Counted from the stretch's first letter, positions 33,552-43,183 are shown. The stretch is DNA of 43,653 nt from Lachnospiraceae bacterium (GCA_024684675.1 JAIKWO010000136.1:1-43653); one strand, 5' to 3'. The notes: generated from the sequence alone by a model not told the origin. A program made the numbers and translations.

Positions 33552-34880
33552 CTATACTCTCCTGCACTTTTCGACCACAAGCGATACCGCAAATCCCGCA
33601 AGCGCCGGAATGCACCAAGCAAAGCCGAGGTTCCCAAGCGGCAGGAAGTTGATGACAGACTGCGCGATACTCTGCAGGAAGTTCTCGATCGGAAGCGCAT
33701 TGATAAAATCGCAGATCGCAACCGGCAGCGTACAATAGATCGTCGCTTTATAGACAAGACTGCTGCCTGCAAAGATTTTCTCAGAGAGAGCGAGCAGGAT
33801 CAGCACCATCGCAAGCGGGTATAAGAAGACCAGAACCGGAATCGAGAATTCGATGATCTGGTTGAGGCCAAGGTTCGCAAGGACGAACGAGATGCCTGTG
33901 AAAATATATGTCCAGGCCTTCGGACCAAGCGTCCCCTTAAACATGCCGACGAACGTCTCGCTGCAGCTCGTAACAAGGCCGACAGCCGTTTTCAGGCAGG
34001 CTACCGTCACCATGATCGCCAGCAGGAATGCGCCGTATGTGCCGAAATAATATTCCGCAATCTTGGCAAGCGCTTCGCCGCCGTTGCCGCAGGCTTCCAT
34101 GACGTTACGGCTCTGCGCGCCGAGCATCGCCATCAGCACATAGATCACGCCCATCAGAAGGCAGCTGAAGAAACCGGAAATGATCGTATTCGCCGCAACG
34201 GGCGCACCCTCTTCCACGCCAAGGTTCTTGATGACCGTTACGACGATGATGCCGAATGCCAGTCCCGCAAGCGCATCCATCGTGTTATACCCTTCAAAGA
34301 AGCCGGTCGGAAGCGCCGCCGCGATATAACCACCCATCGGTTCGATCCCGGAGGCAGAGCCCATCGGCGTTATGAATGAGCGGATCATCAAGATCGCAAG
34401 GAATACAAGGAACAGCGGGTTCAAGATCTTGCCGACCCATGTCAGGATCCCGCTCGGATGAAGCGAGAACCACAGAACCGCCGCAAAGAACAATACGGAA
34501 AAAATGAACAGCCAAAGCGCCGACTCACCACCCAGGATCGGTGATACGCCGATCGTAAAGGATACAGTCGCACATCTCGGGATCGCAAAGAACGGTCCGA
34601 TCGTTAAGTACAGTGCACAGGTAAAAAAGAGGCTGTACGCCGTCCCGACACGCTTGCCGAGTTCAAACAGGCCGTCGCACCTCGTCATGCCAAGCGCCGC
34701 GACCGCAAGAAGCGGCAGGCCCACGCCCGTAATGAGAAAACCGATCGAAGCAGGCCATACGTTCATACCAGCTTCCTGTCCCATCAGGACCGGAAAGATC
34801 AGGTTGCCGGCCCCGAAAAACAGACCGAACAGCATGCTCGAGACGAAGATCGTCTCCGAAAGCAAAAGTCTTTTTTTCAT
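33552..34880 (-). CDS. brnQ: Branched-chain amino-acid transporter BrnQ
   Basis: This 442-residue sodium-coupled importer of Leu/Ile/Val has about 12 helices. The N-terminal S-M-L-F-G-L-F-F-G-A-G-N-L-I-F-P segment is the family signature. The start is ambiguous: the ATG at 34880 fits homologues, but GGGGGAGG lies close to a TTG at 34889. The gene is 33 bases after rsmJ and 57 bases before the Nif11 precursor gene on the same strand, with no terminator on either side, so it appears to be part of one long operon. Confidence 0.93.
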   Translation of the reverse strand: MKKRLLLSETIFVSSMLFGLFFGAGNLIFPVLMGQEAGMNVWPASIGFLITGVGLPLLAVAALGMTRCDGLFELGKRVGTAYSLFFTCALYLTIGPFFAIPRCATVSFTIGVSPILGGESALWLFIFSVLFFAAVLWFSLHPSGILTWVGKILNPLFLVFLAILMIRSFITPMGSASGIEPMGGYIAAALPTGFFEGYNTMDALAGLAFGIIVVTVIKNLGVEEGAPVAANTIISGFFSCLLMGVIYVLMAMLGAQSRNVMEACGNGGEALAKIAEYYFGTYGAFLLAIMVTVACLKTAVGLVTSCSETFVGMFKGTLGPKAWTYIFTGISFVLANLGLNQIIEFSIPVLVFLYPLAMVLILLALSEKIFAGSSLVYKATIYCTLPVAICDFINALPIENFLQSIAQSVINFLPLGNLGFAWCIPALAGFAVSLVVEKCRRV

Positions 34881-34913
34881 GATAATCAATATCCTCCCCC
34901 TAAATAAACCATA

Positions 34914-35645
34914 TCATGGCATAATTACATCATAACGGATTGCCTTGCCGGTCAATGAATAAGACGGCTTGTGCCCTGCAAGGAACGGGCCCTTAAGCGG
35001 GCGCTTTATAACAACTTTCCTTGGTCTTAACATAAGCGCCGCCGCAAGCAGCTCTTCTTCATTATCGCACGGCTTTTCAAGCTGCTGCAGGAGCTGGAAT
35101 TTCTTCCCGACAAGGCCGCTCTTCTGGCGCTTCGGAAACATCGGATCTAAGAATACGGCATCCGGCGCCTCCGCCATGTCATGCATCGCGCGCACGCTGT
35201 CTTTTTGAAAAAACTTCATCCGGTCGACTGCTTCGGATAATTCCGGAACCGTTCGTGCACGCAAAAGCGCATCCGACAGGAGCGCAGCGATCACCGGATC
35301 ATATTCGTACAGATCGACGTGAAATCCCGCCGCAGCAAGAAGGAGCGAGTCTTCTCCCATACCCGCCGTAGCATCGATCACAGAAGGCTCCGGAACATCT
35401 TTTAACCGCATCGCCTTAACGAGCATCTCGCCGGAAAGATTGCCGTGCTTTAGGCGCCTTTTCATGGCGTCAAAATCTCCCATAACAAAAAGGCTGTCCC
35501 TTTCAAGGCGCAGGCCTTCATTGGTAAGATGCAGAAACAGTGTATCGACCGGCATGGTCAAAACCTGTGAAAACCCGCCTGTTCCCGCTATTTCTTTTGC
35601 TTTTGCGGAATCTGCATCCGCATCCGCATAAAGACTGATCTTCAT
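34914..35645 (-). CDS. rsmJ: RsmJ-like 16S rRNA methyltransferase
   Basis: This is a 243-residue SAM-dependent methyltransferase. Motif I is D-A-T-A-G-M-G-E-D-S near residue 91, motif II has the acidic E-Y-D-P near 114, and L-D-P-M-F-P-K-R-Q-K-S near 171 matches the L-D-P-M-Y-P-x-R-Q-K-S of RsmJ (YhiQ), which makes m2G1516 in E. coli 16S rRNA. Its start overlaps the end of the DUF2161 gene by four bases (ATGA). Assignment to the RsmJ family is firm; the exact target base here is inferred. Confidence 0.85.
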   Translation of the reverse strand: MKISLYADADADSAKAKEIAGTGGFSQVLTMPVDTLFLHLTNEGLRLERDSLFVMGDFDAMKRRLKHGNLSGEMLVKAMRLKDVPEPSVIDATAGMGEDSLLLAAAGFHVDLYEYDPVIAALLSDALLRARTVPELSEAVDRMKFFQKDSVRAMHDMAEAPDAVFLDPMFPKRQKSGLVGKKFQLLQQLEKPCDNEEELLAAALMLRPRKVVIKRPLKGPFLAGHKPSYSLTGKAIRYDVIMP

Positions 35646-36331
35646 GTTCGCAGTATTTCCCCCAAAACATCCGCATAGGCGGTCAGCGCTTCGCGGCCTT
35701 CTTCCGTGATACGGTAGACCCCGTGTCCCGCGCGTTCAAACCAGCCGTAGTGATTATCGTACAAGATCTGTCTGGCGCGCTCGATCCCGGTCTCTTTTCG
35801 CAAGGCAGCTCCCGTGCTCTCTCCGCCAAGACAGCCAAGTCCGTGAAGCACAAGAAGCGCTTCCTGCCGGTATCCCGTCAAAACTTGCGTATGCGTCACC
35901 CCGCCGACCGTCGTTTTGATGCGGCGTCTTTGAAATTCTGCAGCCAGCTCTTTTTTCTGTGCGCCGTTACGCCTCATATAAAGCGACAGTTCGCTGACAG
36001 CAGGCTCGTTTACGATCTCAATGACGCCTGTTCGCGGCGCAAGGGTGATCAATCCGATTCCCAGCCTTTTTAACAGATACAGGCTGTCCCGAAAGGCACG
36101 CGCACGCATATTAGAAGGACGAAAGATTCCGATGAACACGGTATCCGTCACCTTCTGTCTGAGCGCTGCCTGGCGAACAGCCTTAAAATCAAGTGACTTC
36201 TTTAATTCAACGGCAACGGAGGCACCATCTTTTTCCATATAAAGATCGATGTCTTTTACTTCCCCGTCGCATGTATAACCGAAGCTTTCAAAATATTCTT
36301 TTATCGGCCCGAACAGATCCTTTTCCATCAT
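35642..36331 (-). CDS. DUF2161 family PD-(D/E)xK nuclease-fold protein
   Basis: This 229-residue protein has a possible nuclease core: an Asp in K-D-I-D-L-Y near residue 28 and the E-L-K pair in V-A-V-E-L-K-K near 44, a PD-(D/E)xK pattern. The C-terminal part (from about 150) resembles a winged helix with G-V-Y-R-I-T-E-E-G-R, as in small DNA-binding domains. The role is unknown; it could be restriction-like or regulatory. The start at 36331 has AGAGGT seven bases ahead; ATG 36328 is possible. It lies 14 bases after the MscS gene and overlaps rsmJ by four bases. Confidence 0.75.
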   Translation of the reverse strand: MMEKDLFGPIKEYFESFGYTCDGEVKDIDLYMEKDGASVAVELKKSLDFKAVRQAALRQKVTDTVFIGIFRPSNMRARAFRDSLYLLKRLGIGLITLAPRTGVIEIVNEPAVSELSLYMRRNGAQKKELAAEFQRRRIKTTVGGVTHTQVLTGYRQEALLVLHGLGCLGGESTGAALRKETGIERARQILYDNHYGWFERAGHGVYRITEEGREALTAYADVLGEILRT

Positions 36332-36345
36332 GGTCGGTACCTCTG

Positions 36346-36906
36346 TCACGCAATGGTGATATCCGGCGCTTCACTGAAGTTGCGCACGATCCGTCTTGTG
36401 ATGTCGCTGCACACTTCAAACGAGGTATCCACATTATAGGTACGAACATTGTATGTCAGAACCAGACGATCCCCCACTACTTTACAGGTAATCTGCGTAT
36501 TCTCATCTGTGTTTTCCGTCTGCACGTCGTTTAAAACAGTGGCACGGATCAGCGCAATAGCCTTATCAATGTTCGAATTCGGCGTAATCCCGATCGTCTC
36601 CGTATGATTCACACCACCACTGAGATCGCGGTTGATAATGACCAGATTATCGAACTGGTTACTTGGGATGATGCAGATATCCCGATTGTATGTCTTAATC
36701 TTAACGTGCATTACACTGATACGCTCAACGCGACCCGAAATGATCTCGTTGCCGTTCAAATATTTGATCATCACCTTGTCGCCCTTTTTGAAAGGCCTGG
36801 AGATGATCAGTGCGACGCCGCTGAACACATTGCTCAGCACTTTTTGCATCACAAACGTGAACGCCGCAATGACAACAGTCGTTACGACTGCACTGTATTC
36901 ATTCAT
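36346..36906 (-). CDS. Short MscS-type mechanosensitive channel, pore helix and beta domain only
   Basis: This 186-residue protein matches the core of MscS: one N-terminal pore-like helix (V-V-I-A-A-F-T-F-V-M-Q-K-V-L-S-N-V-F-S-G near residues 11-30), then R-P-F-K-K-G-D-K-V, the beta-domain segment with G-R-V-E-R-I-S and I-P-S-N-Q near 80, and a C-terminal alpha/beta part. Typical members have about 280 residues and three helices; the first two are absent. The gene starts 17 bases after the kinase stop with an AAGAAG-like ribosome site, so truncation by a frameshift is not evident. It may act as a minimal channel or pair with another subunit. Confidence 0.8.
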   Translation of the reverse strand: MNEYSAVVTTVVIAAFTFVMQKVLSNVFSGVALIISRPFKKGDKVMIKYLNGNEIISGRVERISVMHVKIKTYNRDICIIPSNQFDNLVIINRDLSGGVNHTETIGITPNSNIDKAIALIRATVLNDVQTENTDENTQITCKVVGDRLVLTYNVRTYNVDTSFEVCSDITRRIVRNFSEAPDITIA

Positions 36907-36923
36907 ATACTGCTCTTCTTTCG

Positions 36924-38522
36924 TTAGTGCTTCCCGAGCGTGCGCGGCATATGGCTTTCCATCGTAGCAAGAAGCTTATCGGGGCTGATCGGCTTTGCGA
37001 TGTAACCGTCCATACCGGCCTCAAGAGCCGATGCCTTGTCTTCCGCAAATGCATTTGCCGTCATGGCAACGATCGGAATATTGGCAAGCTTCGGATCATC
37101 CAATTCGCGAATACGTCTGGTTGCCTCAAGACCATCCATAACCGGCATCTCAACATCCATCAGGATCATATCATATGTGCCCGCAGGCGAAACGCTGACT
37201 TTATCAAGCGCGATCTGTCCGTTCTCGGCACCATCCGGGATCATACCGTAATCACTTAAGATCTTCTGCGTGATATCCATATTCAGCTCGAAATCTTCTA
37301 CAACAAGGACATGTGCGCCGCGGAAACGGGCTTCATCCACACGGTATTCTTCCGTAGCGACAGCCGTCTCTGTCTCTTCCTTTTCTTCCCCGACTTCTCT
37401 GAACGGGATCGTCACGGTCAGACACAGTCCGGAGCTGCCTTCGTTCTGCACCTCAAGCGAGCCGCCCATGAGTTCCGCCAGATTCCTTGTTACCGCCATG
37501 GAGCTTTCTGTCTCAGGCTCGGCATCATCATAGATCCGGTCACTCGAGATATAGAAATCATATTCTTTACGATCCATGCCGGGCACTTCGTCTTCACGAA
37601 CCGAGATCATCATCTTGCCGTATTCAGGCGTACTCTTCTGCACATCGGCAAATGCATTCTGAATCACCTGGTTTAAGCGGATCGGATCCAGAATAACATC
37701 CCGCTCGCGGATGCCTGTTGTATCGATTGAGAAAATCTGTTTCTTGCGATCGGTATCTTCCTTCACGTATGTGCAGAGACCCTCCATGAGTTTTCGCACA
37801 TTCGTCGGCTTTTCAGATTCTTTTTCCATCTGGGACTTCTCGGATTCAAGAAGCTCCTCCAGCATCGTCTGCATATGATCCGATGCACGGCTGACTTTGG
37901 AAAGATAGGAACGTACTTCCTCGGAAAGACTCTCGTCCTTCAGCGCAAGATTCGTAAAACCGATGATCGCATTCATCGGCGTTCTGATATCGTGTGAAAT
38001 GGTCGTTACGAATTCGGATCTGGCTTTGGATACGTCGTTTGCAACCTGAAGTGCAGAACCGATCATCACCTGCTGCCTTAGGATTTCTTCCGTCTTGGCA
38101 TCGATCTCGTCCGCCAGCTCCTCACGAATCTCACGTTCTTCTTCGAGCTCTGCGCGCAATTTTTCCAGTTCATCGGAGTCGGTGCCGGCGCTTGCATCCG
38201 CCTTCATCTGTTCCAAACGCGCCTTCTCTTCCTCGAGCATCTGACGCATGTCTTCAAGCGATGCGCGCTCTTCTTCGATTGATGCGCGTTCTTCTGAAAT
38301 GGCTATGCTCTCTTCCGAAGAAACAGGATCAGTCTCTCTGCATGTATGCAGACTCTTTTTTAAGGAGAGCAGCGCCAAAAAAGCCGCAACCGTCTCAGCA
38401 AGGATCAGAATCGGAAAAGCCTTCTGATCCGGCCAGATATTGAGACAAATAGCAGTCACTGCAATCGCCTCGACAAAAATCAACACCGTAAGCATTTCTT
38501 TTCTTCCGCGTCTTTTGCTCAT
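36924..38522 (-). CDS. Hybrid histidine kinase with degenerate ATPase domain
   Basis: This 532-residue protein has two N-terminal membrane helices (about 10-28 and 35-53) and a long acidic coiled coil (about 65-165). The HisKA domain has His at about 177 in S-H-D-I-R-T-P-M-N. An ATPase-like region follows, and a receiver domain lies at 410-530 with Asp near 455 in L-M-D-V-E-M-P, plus A-M-T-A-N and A-K-P. The ATPase region keeps D-P-I-R-L-N-Q-V-I-Q-N but has lost the second Asn of the N box, the D-x-G-x-G (G1) and the G-x-G-L-G (G2) motifs. It heads the run leading to brnQ and the RiPP genes. AGGAGAG precedes the ATG. Confidence 0.88.
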   Translation of the reverse strand: MSKRRGRKEMLTVLIFVEAIAVTAICLNIWPDQKAFPILILAETVAAFLALLSLKKSLHTCRETDPVSSEESIAISEERASIEEERASLEDMRQMLEEEKARLEQMKADASAGTDSDELEKLRAELEEEREIREELADEIDAKTEEILRQQVMIGSALQVANDVSKARSEFVTTISHDIRTPMNAIIGFTNLALKDESLSEEVRSYLSKVSRASDHMQTMLEELLESEKSQMEKESEKPTNVRKLMEGLCTYVKEDTDRKKQIFSIDTTGIRERDVILDPIRLNQVIQNAFADVQKSTPEYGKMMISVREDEVPGMDRKEYDFYISSDRIYDDAEPETESSMAVTRNLAELMGGSLEVQNEGSSGLCLTVTIPFREVGEEKEETETAVATEEYRVDEARFRGAHVLVVEDFELNMDITQKILSDYGMIPDGAENGQIALDKVSVSPAGTYDMILMDVEMPVMDGLEATRRIRELDDPKLANIPIVAMTANAFAEDKASALEAGMDGYIAKPISPDKLLATMESHMPRTLGKH

Positions 38523-38551
38523 ACAGACTCTCCTATCATCGTTTTTGTTTT

Positions 38552-39724
38552 CTATTGACCTTCCTTGATGCCATGGCGATCGGCATATGCCGTCAAGATC
38601 AAGGTCAGTGCACCGTCACCCGTCACGTTGCAGGCGGTTCCGAAGCTGTCCTGCAGCGCAAAGATCGCGAGGATCAGCGCCGTACCCGTCGCATCAAAGC
38701 CAAGGACAGATACAACTATACCAAGTGAAGCCATGACCGTACCGCCGGGAACGCCGGGTGCACCGACCGCAAATATTCCCAGAAGAACGCAGAATACGAT
38801 CATCGTCATCACAGACGGAAGGCTTCCGGTCAACATCAGATTAATCGCCATACAGAAAAAAGTTTCGGTCAGAACCGAGCCGCAAAGATGGATATTGGCA
38901 AAAAGCGGAATGCCAAAGTCAACCATGTCCTTGCGAAGTACTTTTGACTTGTGCGCACAGTCAAGTGCTACGGAAAGTGTTGCCGCTGAAGACATCGTTC
39001 CTACAGCGGTCAGATATGCGGGACCGTAGTGTCGGAACACTTCGGAGCCCCTCTTGCCGGAATAGATCGTCGCCACCGTATACAGCACAGCCATCCATAC
39101 ATAGTGACCGACAAGCACGATGATGATGATCTCAATAAATGCCGGGAACTGCTGTGTAACGGTTCCGTCATATGACAATCCGATGAACGTCGCACAAATA
39201 TAGAACGGGAGGATCGGCACGATCACCTTCTCCACGATCTTCAGCACGATGTTCTGGAATTCTTTCAGAAGTTCAATGGTTCGCTCAGACTTCGTCCATG
39301 TAGCTGCAAGTCCGATAAACAGACTGAACGCAAGTGCCGACATGACCGGCATGATCTGCGGAATCTGCAGTCCGAAGATATCCGCAGGAAGCTCCTTTAC
39401 GGATGCATCCGACGCGATCGAAAGGTGCGGGATCAATACATATCCGCATGCCGTACTTAAAAGCGCCGCCAAAACGGACGACATATAAGCGAGCACAACG
39501 GCCAGTCCCAAAAGTCTGGACGCATTCGTACCAAGTGATGTGATTGACGGTGCAATAAACCCGATCACGATCAGCGGCACGGTAAACATGATGATCTGCG
39601 ACATAATGTTTCGGATCGGCACAACGACCTCCATTACCTGCTCGTTAAAGAGACGTCCCAAAACGATACCGACAACAATGCCGAGAAGCAGTCTGAAAGG
39701 CAGACTGCCAAACAGTTTATTCAT
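38552..39724 (-). CDS. Dicarboxylate/amino-acid:cation symporter
   Basis: This 390-residue protein is a member of the DAACS (GltP/DctA/SstT) family that imports glutamate, aspartate, C4-dicarboxylates or serine with sodium or protons. Conserved parts are the serine-bearing hairpin 1 with G-T-M-S-S-A-A-T-L near residue 230, hairpin 2 with G-A-P-G-V-P-G-G-T near 310, and the binding helix D-S-F-G-T-A-C-N-V-T-G-D-G-A near 350. The substrate is not decided. The start at 39724 follows AGGGGG by eight bases. It stands alone behind a good promoter. Confidence 0.92.
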   Translation of the reverse strand: MNKLFGSLPFRLLLGIVVGIVLGRLFNEQVMEVVVPIRNIMSQIIMFTVPLIVIGFIAPSITSLGTNASRLLGLAVVLAYMSSVLAALLSTACGYVLIPHLSIASDASVKELPADIFGLQIPQIMPVMSALAFSLFIGLAATWTKSERTIELLKEFQNIVLKIVEKVIVPILPFYICATFIGLSYDGTVTQQFPAFIEIIIIVLVGHYVWMAVLYTVATIYSGKRGSEVFRHYGPAYLTAVGTMSSAATLSVALDCAHKSKVLRKDMVDFGIPLFANIHLCGSVLTETFFCMAINLMLTGSLPSVMTMIVFCVLLGIFAVGAPGVPGGTVMASLGIVVSVLGFDATGTALILAIFALQDSFGTACNVTGDGALTLILTAYADRHGIKEGQ

Positions 39725-39755
39725 TTTCAATTCCCCCTATCCATATATAAATATA

Positions 39756-39784
39756 ATTTTAATACAGATTGCGGAAACTGACAA
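39756..39784 (-). promoter_or_regulatory. Promoter of the dicarboxylate symporter gene
   Basis: On the minus strand TTGTCA (39779-39784) and TAAAAT (39756-39761) are 17 bases apart, 31 bases before the start codon. Confidence 0.65.
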
Positions 39785-39843
39785 TTCCTTTCAACATTTG
39801 TATATTTTATGGAATATATTGAAATTACTTGTATTTATTGCAT

Positions 39844-40470
39844 CTATTGTTCGAAGATTCGAATTAACAGCACTTCCCCTTCCTCTGCATAAACGCTTGC
39901 AGTCTCCCCGGGAAGCGGCTCGTTGCTGATGCCGTATTGGTAATCCCAAGCGATCTCTGATCCGGCAAGCGGATACTTTGCGTTGTCAATATGGATCCGC
40001 CTTGCCGATCCGCCCAGATTGATCACAGAGAAAAACGGAAAACGATCCGCAATGTAAGAAGGCGTCCGACCTACGATCTCCATCTCCGACCAGTCATCCA
40101 AAAGAAGCGCCTTTTTCCCTGCATGATACAAATGCATCAGGATCGACAGATTTCCAAGCGAGTGATCCATTCGCATCCCCAGCATACCGATCAGGAGAAA
40201 ATCTTCATAGCCGCGGCGCATCATCTCTTTCACTGCAAAAAACGTATCCGTATCATCCTTCTCGGTCGGTAACACGATCGTCTCCGCATCACGCCCCGGG
40301 TTTTCATGTGAGTCAAAATCACCCACGATAAGATCGGCCATCCTGCCGATGCCCGTCTCATGGCGAAGACCGCTGTCGCAATAGACCATGCAGTCATCTG
40401 CCCGCAACGCCTCTTTTATCATTTGATAGTTACCGATCGGCGCACCGCCGACGATCACACAACGTTTCAT
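39844..40470 (-). CDS. thiN: Thiamine pyrophosphokinase
   Basis: This 208-residue enzyme transfers pyrophosphate from ATP to thiamine to give thiamine diphosphate. Signature segments are C-D-S-G-L near residue 31, V-G-D-F-D-S near 49, the metal/ATP-binding K-D-D-T-D-T near 70, and the G-M-R-M-D-H-S-L-G-N segment near 98, followed by a C-terminal beta domain that binds thiamine. No TPP riboswitch was seen upstream, as expected for a salvage enzyme. Confidence 0.92.
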   Translation of the reverse strand: MKRCVIVGGAPIGNYQMIKEALRADDCMVYCDSGLRHETGIGRMADLIVGDFDSHENPGRDAETIVLPTEKDDTDTFFAVKEMMRRGYEDFLLIGMLGMRMDHSLGNLSILMHLYHAGKKALLLDDWSEMEIVGRTPSYIADRFPFFSVINLGGSARRIHIDNAKYPLAGSEIAWDYQYGISNEPLPGETASVYAEEGEVLLIRIFEQ

Positions 40471-40562
40471 AGCTTCCCCTATGCTTTATTCAAGAATTCA
40501 TTCGATCTGCCGCAAACGCGCAAGCCTCTATCTGTATAGTATCACACTTTCATGACTATTTT

Positions 40563-40570
40563 GCTATAAT
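40563..40570 (+). promoter_or_regulatory. Extended -10 promoter of the C_GCAxxG_C_C gene
   Basis: TGC directly precedes a perfect TATAAT at 40565-40570, an extended -10 element; the -35 region is poor. The start codon is 57 bases downstream. Confidence 0.55.
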
Positions 40571-40627
40571 GGGGATGAACAAGTGAAAATGCGTTATCAA
40601 TTACGTCCGGGAAGAAAGGAGACAAAT

Positions 40628-41101
40628 ATGGATTACGATATGACATGTGACAGAAGCAAGAAGGCAATGGATCTTTTTGCGGAAGGATTCAACTGTGCGC
40701 AGGCAGTCACGCTCGCCTTTGCGGATCTTTTACCCTATGATGAAAAGGCACTCGCCTCGATGAGCAGTTCATTCGGCGGCGGCATCGGGCGCATGCGCGA
40801 AGTATGCGGCACGATCAGCGGTCTTGCGCTGGTGACCGGCATCCTCTACGGCTACGATGATCCCAAAGCGAACGAAGAGAAAAAGGATCACTATGCACGC
40901 ATTCAGGAAATGTGCAAGGTATTCGAGGAAGAAAACGGCTCGATCGTCTGCCGCGAGCTTCTCGGCCTTTCCAAGAAGCACGATGCACCGACGCCCGAAG
41001 CGCGTACCGACAAGTACTATCAAAAGCGCCCCTGCAAGGAGCTTTGCGGTATGTCCGCCGCGATCCTGGATGCGTACATCAAGGAGCACCCATACCGATA
41101 A
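40628..41101 (+). CDS. C_GCAxxG_C_C family redox protein
   Basis: In this 157-residue protein the family pattern reads C-A-Q-A-V near residue 23, G-G-G-I-G-R-M-R-E-V-C-G near 50-61, C-K-V-F near 97, C-R-E-L-L-G near 109, and C-K-E-L-C-G-M near 138. The conserved cysteines and the GCA-type motif suggest binding of a metal or iron-sulfur cluster in a redox role; the exact function is unknown. The start at 40628 follows AAAGGAGA. It is a single-gene unit with its own promoter and a strong terminator. Confidence 0.88.
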   Translation: MDYDMTCDRSKKAMDLFAEGFNCAQAVTLAFADLLPYDEKALASMSSSFGGGIGRMREVCGTISGLALVTGILYGYDDPKANEEKKDHYARIQEMCKVFEEENGSIVCRELLGLSKKHDAPTPEARTDKYYQKRPCKELCGMSAAILDAYIKEHPYR

Positions 41102-41136
41102 AAAACAGCCCCGGATTCCGGGGCTGTCTAGTTTTT
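41101..41136. terminator. Strong bidirectional terminator between the redox and chemoreceptor genes
   Basis: ACAGCCCCGG pairs with CCGGGGCTGT across a 3-base loop, with a T-tract on both strands (TTTTT on plus, TTTTTT on minus). Confidence 0.95.
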
Positions 41137-43183
41137 ACAGCTTAAAGAAGTCAATCGCCTGACTCATGTTCTCATTAATATTACGCATCTCAATCGCGGA
41201 TTGCTGCGTATCCGTGCAGGCCGTGGTAACCAGCTGACAGGATGCGGATACTTCCTGTGCGGAAGCGCCGAGCTCCTCGGAGATCGCACCGAGTTCGGAA
41301 GTCGTCTTGGACAGTTCGTCCTTGATCGTATCGAGGCGTCCTGTCATTTCTTTGATTCTGCCTATCTCACGGATCGAAGCCTCCACAGACTCTGACAGAA
41401 CGGTGAATTTTGCCTGTGCCTCTTCGATGTCTTCCTGTTCCCTCGTGATTACTTCATATACTTTACCGGATATCTCAACCGTCCCATTCGAAAGCGCAAT
41501 AACATCCTCAATCACCTGCTTGATCTCACGTGCGGATTCTGCGGAAGAATCTGCAAGCGATCTGATCTCATCCGCAACGACCGCAAAGCCCTTGCCGGCC
41601 TCACCTGCTCTTGCCGCCTCAATGGATGCATTTAAGGATAACAGATTGGTCTGCGCAGCAATCGATTCGATCGCCTGAACCGCAGTTCCGATCTTGCTGA
41701 TCGCTTCATTGGTCTCCGCGATCTTATCGGAGATGTTGCGGATCGCGATAACGGACTCATTGCCGTTTGCATAGACAGACTGCATGCAGTCGGTCGCCTC
41801 ATCGTTTGCCGATTTGATCGTCTGAGACGCATCAAAGAGCGTCGTTACATTATCCGTCAGGATCTCGATGTTTTCTCCAAGTTCCATGGACTTCGCCGCG
41901 ATCACCTGGGCATCGTCCGCAACAACCTGTGATGTCTGTGATACATCACTGATCGCATCATTGATCCTGGATACCTGCTCCACATTGTTGGTCGTCTTGC
42001 CATCCACGTTGATAATCGCGCCGTTCAATGCATTGGCCGAATCTTTTACATTGATCATCGACGTATTCAACGCTTCTTTCAGTGAATGGAATGCTTCTGT
42101 GATGCCTGCCGTCTCACGGATCACAGAGTTTGCATCACATCTGGCTGTCACATCACCGCGGCTGATCTGCTCGATCGCGGTCGTGATCTTCATAAGCGGC
42201 TTGGCTACGTGGAACGCGATCAGGATCGTCAGAACAGCAGAAGCAAGGATTCCGGCAATCAACAGAATGAGCGATACCTTCGTTGTCTCCTGAACGCTCG
42301 AAAGCACATCGTCTTCGTCTGCTGCGATCACAGCGATATAAGAATTGTCAGCAGCAACGAAATAGCCGGCCAGCTGCGTTTTTCCATTCTCTTTATACTC
42401 TACACAGGCCGGTTCCGGATGGGTTCCTGCTGCAATCTGGTCAACAAGTGCCTTGATCGCTGTATTTTCAACCGGCTGTCCGACCTTCGCCTCATCCTTG
42501 TGATACAGGAGTGTTCCTGTCGGATCCACAAAATACATATACGCAGAAGACAGACCAAGAGATGAAACATCCGAATAATGTTCTGCGATATCATGCACGG
42601 ACATTGCGCCGCCGACAAAACCAAGCGGCGATCCATCATCGTCAAAAACAGGTACATAAAGCGACATAACAAGCTGTCCGGATGACGGCGATTTTAAAAT
42701 ACCGGCATTGTATGTCCCATCGCATGCAAGGATGTTATCCTGAAGCTTTGTCAAGCTGTCGCCTTCACGAAGCACCATGCCGATCGCATCGGGATTCGAG
42801 TGCGCCAGGACTTGCGTCTCCCAGCTGGAGATGTAGAGACCTTCCCAACCACTTACCTTGGAATAAAAATCTGTCGTATAGTTCTGCGCTCTACCGTTCT
42901 CTACGCCCAGCAGCGGACTGATCATGATGTCCTTTACAAGCGGAGATGTCGAATACGCACACAAGATCCTCTCGTTGCTTTCGACCGTATAATCAAATGC
43001 GCTTCCGATCTCGCGAACCATTGAAACCATTGAGTTGCATGCTGATTCTTTCAGTTCTCTCGAGCTCCTCGTAATCGAAAAGGCGCTCAGCGAACCGGAC
43101 AAGATCAACATTGGAACAAGCGCAAACATCATCAGTACAGTTCTCATACTGATCCTGCCTGTTTTTTTCTTATGAATCCCCAT
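41135..43183 (-). CDS. Methyl-accepting chemotaxis protein with dCache sensor, copy 1
   Basis: This is a 682-residue chemoreceptor: TM1 near 15-37, an extracellular dCache-like sensor (about 40-300, with [11 protein letters not shown] near 117 and [10 protein letters not shown] near 215), TM2 near 302-327, HAMP (about 328-380), then a long helical signalling domain with the tip around [19 protein letters not shown]. No CheR-docking pentapeptide is present; the C-terminus ends I-D-F-F-K-L. The stop lies close to the shared terminator. It is followed upstream by a second, near-identical copy at its C-terminal end. Confidence 0.93.
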   Translation of the reverse strand: MGIHKKKTGRISMRTVLMMFALVPMLILSGSLSAFSITRSSRELKESACNSMVSMVREIGSAFDYTVESNERILCAYSTSPLVKDIMISPLLGVENGRAQNYTTDFYSKVSGWEGLYISSWETQVLAHSNPDAIGMVLREGDSLTKLQDNILACDGTYNAGILKSPSSGQLVMSLYVPVFDDDGSPLGFVGGAMSVHDIAEHYSDVSSLGLSSAYMYFVDPTGTLLYHKDEAKVGQPVENTAIKALVDQIAAGTHPEPACVEYKENGKTQLAGYFVAADNSYIAVIAADEDDVLSSVQETTKVSLILLIAGILASAVLTILIAFHVAKPLMKITTAIEQISRGDVTARCDANSVIRETAGITEAFHSLKEALNTSMINVKDSANALNGAIINVDGKTTNNVEQVSRINDAISDVSQTSQVVADDAQVIAAKSMELGENIEILTDNVTTLFDASQTIKSANDEATDCMQSVYANGNESVIAIRNISDKIAETNEAISKIGTAVQAIESIAAQTNLLSLNASIEAARAGEAGKGFAVVADEIRSLADSSAESAREIKQVIEDVIALSNGTVEISGKVYEVITREQEDIEEAQAKFTVLSESVEASIREIGRIKEMTGRLDTIKDELSKTTSELGAISEELGASAQEVSASCQLVTTACTDTQQSAIEMRNINENMSQAIDFFKL

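Noticed and set aside
39725-40627. Possible TPP riboswitch around thiN
   Set aside because: No THI-box core (CTGAGA with the later ACCTGATCTGG-type segment) was seen on either side of the gene.
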